A stretch of DNA of 5,711 bases, from the NCBI GenBank assembly GCA_011773795.1, contig WVWW01000051.1:1-5711 (forward strand), read 5' to 3'. The DNA is from Acidobacteriota bacterium. GTDB lineage: Bacteria; Acidobacteriota; Polarisedimenticolia; Polarisedimenticolales; Polarisedimenticolaceae. A program made the translations under genes and the position numbers. Below are positions 1 through 5,091 of the stretch, piece by piece (position 1 is the stretch's first letter; each line of letters opens with the position of its first letter). Under the pieces are notes generated by a model that saw only the letters and a list, made by a program, of their open reading frames with translations, had not been told where the DNA came from and ran no database searches.

Positions 1-959
1 TCCCTCCAACGCCGCGAAATCTCCTCGGCACGGTCGCTCCCGCCGATCGTCTTGCCGCGTCCGAGCACGGTGTGCGCGACCGCATTCAGCGAGTAGCTCT
101 CCATCTTGACGAACGCCCCGCGAAGCAGATCGATCCCGTCGAGCACGACACGGCCCGGCAGCAGGGCCTGCGCCGGCCCTCGCTGCGCGCCCGTCTGCCG
201 GACACGCAACGGCTCGCTCCCGCGACCCAGGGTCAGGCGGACCCCGCACCCGCCGGCCATGCGCGAGAGCACCGCCAGATCGAAGCCGATCACGTTCCAG
301 CCGGTCAGGATGTCGGGATCCAGCTCGCGGACCCTTCGCACGAAGGCGTTCAGCAACGCGCGCTCGCTGCGGAACCCGATCGCGTTCGGCGGCGCGTTGC
401 CCTGCGGCCGGTAGAGCAGCACCTCGTTGGCCCCGCAGCCCGACAGGCCGATCGAATAGAGTGTCCCGCCGCGCGCATCGGTCTCGATGTCCAGCGACAA
501 CACCGACAGCTCGGGGACCCAGTCCCCAGGACCGACATCGGGGTTCTCGTAAACCACGTCGACGCCGTTGCCGGGATGCTCCGGTCCGTCGATCGCCACC
601 GCGCCACGGATGCCGCGGTCGATCAGGTAGCGATAGGCGAACCGGACGTCCGCCTCGAAGCACTCGACCCCCCAGCTCGACAACCGATCGCGGATCGCGG
701 GGGCTTGCGGAGGCGTGTCGACGATGACGCGAACCACCTCCTGCCCGTCGAGCGTTCGTCGACCGTCTCGCCGTTCGGCGAGACGCGCGCCGAGCCCCGC
801 CGCCTGTCTTGCATCGGCCGCCCGGATCCAGAAATGAGGTCGCTCGCGATCGTCGCGGATCAGGAAAGACTCACCGGTCTCCAGCTTGCCGTACAGGTGC
901 ACGACGGGACGATCGGACTCGATCCGATACGTCGGCTGCAGGATGAAACCCGATCGCAT
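1..959 (-). CDS. polB: DNA polymerase II (family B), N-terminal part, cut by window edge
   Basis: This encodes the N-terminal and 3'-5' exonuclease domains of a family B DNA polymerase of the E. coli Pol II type, a cytosolic enzyme for repair and replication restart. The frame is open from ATG 959 to base 1 (319 codons of an expected 750-800), so most of the polymerase domain lies outside the window. Residues 4-7 read GFIL, as near the Pol II N-terminus. CFEADVRFAYRYLIDRGI matches the Pol II stretch before the exonuclease. Exo I is SLDIETD (D157, E159; E. coli D155 and E157), followed by LYSIGLSGCG. Exo II is TGWNVIGFDL (N222, F226, D227). A VVLDGIDLLRGAF segment and a SYSLNAVAHTVLG segment follow, also Pol II-like. 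Exonuclease residues seen so far are intact. It follows a lipoprotein gene by 17 bp. No in-frame start precedes 959 for many codons, but the nearest Shine-Dalgarno-like AGGA is 15 nt away. The family call is firm; the downstream part is unseen. Confidence 0.93.
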   Translation of the reverse strand, partial: MRSGFILQPTYRIESDRPVVHLYGKLETGESFLIRDDRERPHFWIRAADARQAAGLGARLAERRDGRRTLDGQEVVRVIVDTPPQAPAIRDRLSSWGVECFEADVRFAYRYLIDRGIRGAVAIDGPEHPGNGVDVVYENPDVGPGDWVPELSVLSLDIETDARGGTLYSIGLSGCGANEVLLYRPQGNAPPNAIGFRSERALLNAFVRRVRELDPDILTGWNVIGFDLAVLSRMAGGCGVRLTLGRGSEPLRVRQTGAQRGPAQALLPGRVVLDGIDLLRGAFVKMESYSLNAVAHTVLGRGKTIGGSDRAEEISRRWR

Positions 960-961
960 CC

Positions 962-974
962 CGGCATTATGCCG
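962..974. repeat. 13-bp perfect palindrome filling the lipoprotein-polB gap
   Basis: CGGCAT-T-ATGCCG is a perfect inverted repeat with 6-bp arms and a single central base. It fills most of the 17-bp gap (960-976) between the lipoprotein stop and the polB ATG. With a one-base centre it cannot form a good full-length RNA hairpin, so it could be a protein site or chance. It contains an out-of-frame ATG at 967 (minus strand) that sits 7 nt after AGGA, a better Shine-Dalgarno spacing than the true polB start has. Confidence 0.4.
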
Positions 975-976
975 TC

Positions 977-1495
977 CTACCGGGCGGGCGACTCCGCGGT
1001 CCGGTCCGGGGTCACGAACAGTCCGGCAATCGAGTCGTCGGGGCCGATCAGGAAGGCGACCTCGATCAACCGCTCGTCCGCACTGAAGCGCGCCGCGCGG
1101 AAGAACGCACGGTAGCCTTCTCTCTCTTCCTTGCGTGTGGCGACGACCTCCACCTCCTCGCCGAATTCCGCCAGCATCTTGTCCCGCAGGCCGACGAGGT
1201 CCTGCATCGAAAACTCCTGCTTGTACCCCTCGGAGAAGCTCGCATACAGCGGGTCCAGCTCGCCGGCGTAGAACTGCCGCGTGAAGCCCTCGACGCGTTC
1301 CCACTCCGCCGAACGGACCTTGGCCAGCTTGGCGCCGCCGAGCAGATCGGTGGGTTCCGTGGGCTCGCTCTCCGTCGATCCGCTCGACGGGGTGGTTTCG
1401 GTCGCGCTGCCCGGGGTGGTTTCGCCGGCCGGTTCGGGCTCACCAGCGCATGCGAGGGCCAACAGGATCGTGAGGGACAACACCAACAATCGCAT
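977..1495 (-). CDS. Small lipoprotein with a DUF3887-like domain
   Basis: This is a predicted 172-residue lipoprotein. Residues 1-16 form a short signal with lipobox LALAC, giving lipidated C16. Ala follows the Cys, so there is no Asp retention signal and outer-membrane sorting is likely by the enterobacterial rule. Residues 17-50 are a low-complexity Ser/Thr/Glu/Pro linker (ETTP occurs twice). Residues 64-162 form a compact alpha/beta domain: an N-terminal helix (WERVEGFTRQFYAGELDPLY), then FSEGYKQEFSMQDLVGLRDKML, then alternating strands ending in IAGLFV. The pattern resembles DUF3887, a family of no known enzyme activity often found near hydrolases; this is recalled likeness, not a search. 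The start is firm: AAGGAG (1502-1507) lies 6 nt upstream. A promoter-like pair lies immediately upstream and polB follows 17 bp downstream, suggesting one transcript. Function is unknown. Confidence 0.85.
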   Translation of the reverse strand: MRLLVLSLTILLALACAGEPEPAGETTPGSATETTPSSGSTESEPTEPTDLLGGAKLAKVRSAEWERVEGFTRQFYAGELDPLYASFSEGYKQEFSMQDLVGLRDKMLAEFGEEVEVVATRKEEREGYRAFFRAARFSADERLIEVAFLIGPDDSIAGLFVTPDRTAESPAR

Positions 1496-1501
1496 CGTGA
1501 T

Positions 1502-1507
1502 CTCCTT
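1502..1507 (-). promoter_or_regulatory. Shine-Dalgarno of the lipoprotein gene
   Basis: AAGGAG on the minus strand lies 6 nt before ATG 1495, a canonical spacing that fixes the start. It comes almost directly after the predicted transcription start near 1508, implying a leader of only about 13 nt. Confidence 0.75.
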
Positions 1508-1516
1508 CGAGGACTT

Positions 1517-1522
1517 TATAAT
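1517..1522 (+). promoter_or_regulatory. Perfect TATAAT -10 element facing the cupin gene
   Basis: TATAAT is an exact -10 match on the plus strand, 45 nt before the cupin ATG, giving a predicted start near 1529 and a leader of about 40 nt. It overlaps the minus-strand TATAAA through the self-complementary TTATAA at 1516-1521. No good -35 is present: at the 16-18 nt spacings the best is TCGTGA, 3 of 6. Either the site needs an activator or it is a weaker divergent start. Confidence 0.45.
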
Positions 1523-1535
1523 CGAGTCACCGATT
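1520..1535. repeat. 5-bp inverted repeat AATCG-N6-CGATT
   Basis: The perfect arms AATCG and CGATT are separated by six bases. They lie in the spacer of the minus-strand promoter and over the predicted plus-strand transcription start. This could be a small operator; arms of this length also occur by chance. Confidence 0.25.
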
Positions 1536-1538
1536 CTT

Positions 1539-1552
1539 GTCGAACGTTTGAC
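1539..1552. promoter_or_regulatory. 14-bp near-perfect palindrome, candidate operator
   Basis: GTCGAACGTTTGAC is an inverted repeat in which 6 of 7 base pairs match; the only mismatch is the fourth pair from each end. It covers most of the minus-strand -35 hexamer and lies between the predicted plus-strand start and the cupin Shine-Dalgarno. A bound repressor could therefore block both directions. The GAAC/GTT half-sites recall Gram-positive LexA boxes, but those carry a 4-bp spacer (GAAC-N4-GTTC) that is missing here, so no regulator is named. Confidence 0.4.
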
Positions 1553-1567
1553 GTGGAAGGGGGATCG

Positions 1568-1951
1568 ATGGCTGCATCACCCAAGGGTTTCGTCCGACCC
1601 GCCGCGGACGCCGAGTTCACCGAGGTCCGTGCCGGCGAGGCGACGCGGACACAGGTCCTGCTGGGACCCGACGACGGGATGCCGCACTTCGCGATGCGCC
1701 GGTTCGTCATGGGGCCGGGCGGTGGGATGCCGCGCCACACCAACACGGTCGAGCACGAGCAGTTCGTGCTGCGCGGCCGCGCGCGCATCAGCATCGGAGA
1801 CGAGACCTTCGAGGTGGGTCCCGAGGACGTCGTCTTCATCCCCGCGGGGACGCTCCACGACTACCGCGTATTGGAGGCGCCGTTCGAGTTTCTCTGCATG
1901 GTGCCCAACCTGCCCGACACGATCGAGCTGGAATCCACGCAAGACAGCTGA
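1568..1951 (+). CDS. Small single-domain cupin protein
   Basis: This is a 127-residue single-domain cupin (double-stranded beta-helix), cytosolic with no signal peptide. Cupin motif 1 is GGGMPRHTNTVEHEQFVLRG (residues 51-70) and motif 2 is GPEDVVFIPAGTLHDYRV (84-101). Likely metal ligands are H57, H63 and H97; the position of the second His in the usual HxH is N59, so the site is HxN. E64 follows H63. Small cupins of this kind may be metal-dependent dioxygenases, isomerases or pure binding proteins; the substrate cannot be read here. ATG 1568 was chosen because GGAAGGGGG (1555-1563) lies directly upstream at good spacing. The alternative GTG 1553 would add five residues and use up that ribosome site. 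It lies divergent from the lipoprotein gene and 10 bp before the DUF885 gene, whose Shine-Dalgarno overlaps this stop, so the two are probably one operon. Confidence 0.88.
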   Translation: MAASPKGFVRPAADAEFTEVRAGEATRTQVLLGPDDGMPHFAMRRFVMGPGGGMPRHTNTVEHEQFVLRGRARISIGDETFEVGPEDVVFIPAGTLHDYRVLEAPFEFLCMVPNLPDTIELESTQDS

Positions 1952-1961
1952 GGGGGTTGCG

Positions 1962-3746
1962 ATGAAGAGCCGTTTTCGCCACGGCGCCGCATTGACGGTC
2001 TTGCTGGCCGTCGGGGCGGCGACGCCGTTCTCCGCGGACGACTCCGCGAGCAAGCTTCACGATCTGTTTGACCGCGAGTGGAAGGCGCGGCTCGAGGAGT
2101 CGCCGCAGCTCGCAACCGCGGTCGGCGTGAACGACGCCAACGGTCGACTGGGCTCGTCGAGCCCCGAGGCGCTCGCCCGTCGGGACACGAAAGCTCGCGG
2201 CTTCCTGTCGGAGCTCGACGGGATCCCGCTGGACGAGCTGTCCGAGGAGGACCGGATCAACGCGGCGATCTTCCGTGCCCAGCTCGAGGATCGCGTCGCC
2301 GGCTACCGTTTCGGAACCTACCAGATCCCGTTCAATGCCGACTCCAGTTTCTGGGCCGGGTTCGCGCGCATGCCCTTCAACACGCCGCTCGAGACCACGA
2401 AAGACCACGAGGACTACCTGGCACGGTTGAACCACTGGCCGCGGGTCGTCGACGAGCAGATCTCGAACATGCGGATGGGGCTCGAGCGCGGCATGACCCA
2501 ACCGAAGGTGATCCTGAAGGGAATCGAGGGCAGCGCGGCCGCGCACATCGTCGACGAGCCGGAAGAGAGCGCGTTCTTTGCCCCGTTCAAGCGCTTCCCG
2601 ATCGGTGTGCCCGAGGAGCACCGCGAGCGGCTCGTGCGCTCGGCCCGCGCAACGATCGCCGCCGCGATCGTTCCGTCCTACCGCAAGCTGGCCACGTTCC
2701 TGACCGACGAGTACATCCCCGGAGCGCGTGACGAGCTGGGCGCGACCTCGCTGCCCGACGGCGAGGCCTACTACGCGCAGCGGATCAAGCACTTCACGAC
2801 GCTCGACCTCACGGCGAAGGAGATCCACCGGATCGGTCTCGACGAGGTCGCGCGGATTCGCGGCGAGATGCGGGCGGTGATCGAGCAGCTCGAGTTCGAG
2901 GGGACGTTCGAGGAGTTCCTGACGTTCCTGCGGACCGACCCGCGGTTCTATCCGAAGACCGCGGAGGAATTGCTCCGCGAGGCCTCGTACATCTCGAAGA
3001 AGATGGACGGCAAGCTCCCGGCGCTGTTCAAGACCTTGCCGCGGCTGCCCTACACGGTCGAGCCGGTCCCCGACTCGATCGCGCCGAAGTACACCGGCGG
3101 GCGCTACGTGCCCGGACGCGCAGGCGGGACACAGCCGGGACGCTACTGGGTCAACACCTACGCCCTCGAGACCCGTCCGCTGTACAACCTGGAGGCGCTG
3201 TCGCTCCACGAAGCGGTGCCCGGACATCACCTGCAGGGCGCGCTCAACGCGGAGCTCGAGAACGTGCCCGACTTCAGGCGCTACTCCTACATCTCGGCTT
3301 TCGGTGAAGGCTGGGGCCTGTACTCCGAATGGCTCGGGCTCGAGGCCGGCTTCTACACCGACCCCTACAGCAATTTCGGCCGCCTGACCTACGAGATGTG
3401 GCGGGCGTGCCGTCTCGTCGTCGATACCGGCATCCACGCGTTCGGCTGGTCACGCCAACAGGTCGTCGACTACCTGGCGGCCAACACGGCGCTCTCGCTT
3501 CACGAGATCAACACCGAGACGGATCGCTATATCTCCTGGCCGGCGCAGGCGCTGGCCTACAAGATCGGCGAGCTCAAGATCAGGGAGCTGCGGCGGCGTG
3601 CGGAGGAGGCGCTCGGCGCGCGCTTCGACGTGCGGGAATTCCACGATGCCGTGTTGCTCTCGGGTTCGGTCCCGCTCGGTGTACTCGAGCGGAACATCAC
3701 GCGGTTCATCGAGCGGCAGAAGGGCCCGGCGGGCGCGGCCGATTAG
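1962..3746 (+). CDS. Exported DUF885 family protein, putative zinc metallopeptidase
   Basis: This 594-residue protein is full length for DUF885. Residues 1-26 are a Sec signal (KSRFRH n-region, hydrophobic A9-A20, probable cleavage after PFSA), with no lipobox, so it is likely periplasmic. The body is mostly helical. The family signature SLHEAVPGHHLQ gives H416, E417, H422, H423 and Q425. It is followed by FGEGWGLYSEW (E449, E456) and, near the C-terminus, RYISWPAQALAYKIGELKI (Y523-K534 region). The HE...HH plus downstream Glu layout suggests a gluzincin-like metal site, and I recall the family being grouped with the MA metallopeptidases. Activity and substrate are not established here. ATG 1962 is preceded by GAGGGGG (1950-1956), overlapping the cupin stop. 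The same frame runs open far upstream through the cupin gene, but that stretch is out of the cupin's frame and is not protein-like. Family call firm, peptidase role inferred. Confidence 0.92.
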   Translation: MKSRFRHGAALTVLLAVGAATPFSADDSASKLHDLFDREWKARLEESPQLATAVGVNDANGRLGSSSPEALARRDTKARGFLSELDGIPLDELSEEDRINAAIFRAQLEDRVAGYRFGTYQIPFNADSSFWAGFARMPFNTPLETTKDHEDYLARLNHWPRVVDEQISNMRMGLERGMTQPKVILKGIEGSAAAHIVDEPEESAFFAPFKRFPIGVPEEHRERLVRSARATIAAAIVPSYRKLATFLTDEYIPGARDELGATSLPDGEAYYAQRIKHFTTLDLTAKEIHRIGLDEVARIRGEMRAVIEQLEFEGTFEEFLTFLRTDPRFYPKTAEELLREASYISKKMDGKLPALFKTLPRLPYTVEPVPDSIAPKYTGGRYVPGRAGGTQPGRYWVNTYALETRPLYNLEALSLHEAVPGHHLQGALNAELENVPDFRRYSYISAFGEGWGLYSEWLGLEAGFYTDPYSNFGRLTYEMWRACRLVVDTGIHAFGWSRQQVVDYLAANTALSLHEINTETDRYISWPAQALAYKIGELKIRELRRRAEEALGARFDVREFHDAVLLSGSVPLGVLERNITRFIERQKGPAGAAD

Positions 3747-3794
3747 ACGTTGAAGAGCCTTTCGGCGCCGCCGCGGTACTTCCTTCAGGACCGA

Positions 3795-3810
3795 TCCGCT
3801 CGCCAGCGGA
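3795..3810. repeat. Hairpin TCCGCT-CGCC-AGCGGA
   Basis: This is a perfect 6-bp stem with a 4-base loop, 48 bp after the DUF885 stop. It is followed by CTTGTCGT rather than a T run, so it is not a standard intrinsic terminator. It could be a Rho-associated or 3'-end protecting hairpin, or an operator, since the TATGAT hexamer begins 8 bp later. Confidence 0.45.
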
Positions 3811-3817
3811 CTTGTCG

Positions 3818-3823
3818 TATGAT
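3818..3823 (+). promoter_or_regulatory. Weak -10-like TATGAT upstream of propeller gene
   Basis: TATGAT matches TATAAT at 5 of 6 and lies 37 nt before the TTG start. No -35-like hexamer is found at 15-19 nt; the hairpin at 3795-3810 occupies that place. It is possibly an activator-dependent or internal operon promoter, or chance. Confidence 0.25.
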
Positions 3824-3860
3824 CTCCCGTGGCGGAAGGGGCTCCGCGGAGGACGGAACA

Positions 3861-5081
3861 TTGAAGAACAGGATGATTGTTGCCGGAGCGGTGTTCGTGC
3901 TGTTGCTGTCGACACCGCTGACCGTCGCCGCCGACTGGCCGCAGTTCCGCGGCGTCAAGCGCGACGGCGTTTCGCCCGAGACGGGGCTGGCCGAGGAATG
4001 GGGTGAGAACGGCCCCAAGGAGGTCTGGCGCAAGTCGATCGGCCCCGGCTACTCCGCGCTCTCCGTGGTCGGCGACCGGCTCTACACGATGTACGTGATC
4101 GAGATCGATGGCACGGACAAGGAGGTGGCCGTCGCGCTGTCGACCGAGGACGGATCCGAGGTCTGGCGCACGCCGCTGGGTGATCGGTACGACAACGAGT
4201 TCGGCGACGGCCCGCGCGCGACACCGACCGTCAACGGCGATCGCGTCTACGTGCTGGATTCGACGGGCACGCTCGCCGCGTTGAAGGCCGCGGACGGCGC
4301 GGTCGTCTGGTCGATGGATTTCAGGGAGACGTTCGGTGTCGAGACGCCGCGTTTCGGCTATTCCACGTCGGTGGTCGTGGACGGCGACCAGGTCATCGTC
4401 CAGGCCGGCGGGCCCGACGGGAAGAACTACCTCGGGCTCGACAAGGACACCGGCGAGATCCTGTGGTCGCGCGGCGACGGCCCGGCCGGCTACAACTCGG
4501 CCCTCCCGGTGCAGATCGGCGAGACCAAGCGGTTCGTCTACGTCGCCGGCAACCAGCTCGTCTGCGTCGACGAGGAGGGCGGCGAGGTCTGGGCTCACGA
4601 GTGGCCGCAGGGCGAGACCCACGCCATGCCGATCCGCATCCCACCGGACAAACTCTACGTCTCCGGCGCCGAGGGTATCGGCGCGCGCCTGTTTCGCGTC
4701 TCGGAGGCCGACGGCAAAGGCGAGATCGAGCTGATCTGGGAGCAGCCGTTCATGCGCAACCACTTCAGCTCCTCGGTGGTCCACGACGGGATCATCTACG
4801 GCTTCGACAACGCGACGCTGAAGGCGATCTCGGTCGAGGACGGCAAGATGGCCTGGGGCAAGCGCGGGCTGGGCAAGGGCTCGCTGATCTTCGCCGACGG
4901 CCACCTGTTCGTCCTTTCCGACCGCGGCAAGCTCTTGATGCTCGAGGTCAACGCGGAAGGCTATGAGGAGAAGGGCAGCGTCCAGGCGCTGGAGGGCCTG
5001 TGCTGGACCGCTCCCTCGCTCGCCGACGGCCGGTTGTACCTGAGAAACCACGACGAGATCGTCGTCTACGACTTACGCTAA
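3861..5081 (+). CDS. Exported PQQ-like beta-propeller repeat protein (TTG start)
   Basis: This 406-residue protein has a Sec signal (KNRM n-region, hydrophobic 6-18, cleavage after VAA at A24) and then DWPQFRG, the usual N-terminal tag of exported PQQ_2/WD40-like propellers. About eight blade units follow, each pairing a VxGDxxYV strand with a GxxxW strand. GW-type turns are at GSEVWR (98-103), GAVVWS (146-151), GEILWS (198-203), GGEVWA (240-245) and GKMAWG (328-333); the last strand is DEIVVYDLR. The fold matches BamB and quinoprotein propellers, but there is no lipobox Cys as in BamB and no attached dehydrogenase or kinase domain. It is probably a periplasmic binding or scaffold protein; PQQ binding is not implied by the name. 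TTG 3861 was chosen because GGAGG (3848-3852) lies 8 nt upstream and the signal peptide starts correctly. ATG 3819 or ATG 3873 are poorer choices. The next gene starts 10 bp downstream. Confidence 0.9.
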   Translation: MKNRMIVAGAVFVLLLSTPLTVAADWPQFRGVKRDGVSPETGLAEEWGENGPKEVWRKSIGPGYSALSVVGDRLYTMYVIEIDGTDKEVAVALSTEDGSEVWRTPLGDRYDNEFGDGPRATPTVNGDRVYVLDSTGTLAALKAADGAVVWSMDFRETFGVETPRFGYSTSVVVDGDQVIVQAGGPDGKNYLGLDKDTGEILWSRGDGPAGYNSALPVQIGETKRFVYVAGNQLVCVDEEGGEVWAHEWPQGETHAMPIRIPPDKLYVSGAEGIGARLFRVSEADGKGEIELIWEQPFMRNHFSSSVVHDGIIYGFDNATLKAISVEDGKMAWGKRGLGKGSLIFADGHLFVLSDRGKLLMLEVNAEGYEEKGSVQALEGLCWTAPSLADGRLYLRNHDEIVVYDLR

Positions 5082-5086
5082 GGAGG
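5080..5086 (+). promoter_or_regulatory. Strong Shine-Dalgarno overlapping propeller stop
   Basis: AAGGAGG lies 5 nt before ATG 5092 and shares its first two bases with the TAA stop of the propeller gene. It is near-consensus and well placed for termination-reinitiation, which supports coupled translation of the two genes. Confidence 0.75.
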
Positions 5087-5091
5087 AAGCG

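Larger units (their letters stand above)
1508..1543 (-). promoter_or_regulatory. Sigma70-like promoter for lipoprotein-polB unit
   Basis: On the minus strand a -35 TCGACA (1543-1538, 5 of 6 to TTGACA) and a -10 TATAAA (1520-1515, 5 of 6 to TATAAT) are separated by exactly 17 nt. The predicted start near 1508 lies just before the Shine-Dalgarno. This is the only well-spaced promoter pair I found in the window. It stands out against the surrounding GC-rich sequence and faces the lipoprotein and polB genes. It is a consensus match only; the host's sigma preferences are unknown. Confidence 0.6.
3747..3860. other. 114-bp gap between DUF885 and PQQ propeller genes
   Basis: This non-coding stretch separates two same-strand genes. 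It holds a 6-bp-stem hairpin (3795-3810), a TATGAT -10-like hexamer (3818-3823) and a 10-bp palindrome CTCCGCGGAG (3842-3851) that contains part of the next gene's ribosome site. The propeller frame is open here (TTG 3750, ATG 3819), but the sequence lacks a Shine-Dalgarno for those starts and would bury the signal peptide, so I treat it as untranslated. Confidence 0.6.

Noticed and set aside
72..1115. Long plus-strand open frame (347 codons) over polB
   Set aside because: It is antisense to a clear Pol II exonuclease domain, is Arg/Pro/Gln-rich, shows no domain and has no ribosome site; it is a GC-rich shadow frame.
1539..1552. Canonical LexA (SOS) box
   Set aside because: It fits neither CTGT-N8-ACAG nor GAAC-N4-GTTC spacing; it is kept only as an unnamed palindrome.
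1281..3746. 821-codon frame suggesting a longer or fused DUF885 protein
   Set aside because: The part before 1962 runs antisense through the lipoprotein gene and out of frame through the cupin gene. A signal peptide and good Shine-Dalgarno mark ATG 1962 as the start.
3795..3810. Intrinsic terminator after the DUF885 gene
   Set aside because: The stem is only 6 bp and no T run follows.
3750..3860. Earlier starts for the propeller gene (TTG 3750, ATG 3819)
   Set aside because: They lack a convincing ribosome site and would place a non-hydrophobic, charged stretch before the signal peptide.
1836..5051. Two minus-strand open frames of identical 533-codon length (1836-3437 and 3450-5051)
   Set aside because: Both lie opposite well-supported genes (DUF885 and the propeller) and have shadow-type composition rich in Arg, Val, Leu and Asp. 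The equal length looks like coincidence.
3861..5081. Naming the propeller protein BamB
   Set aside because: There is no lipobox Cys and the gene neighbourhood is not bam-like; the propeller fold alone is shared by many exported proteins.
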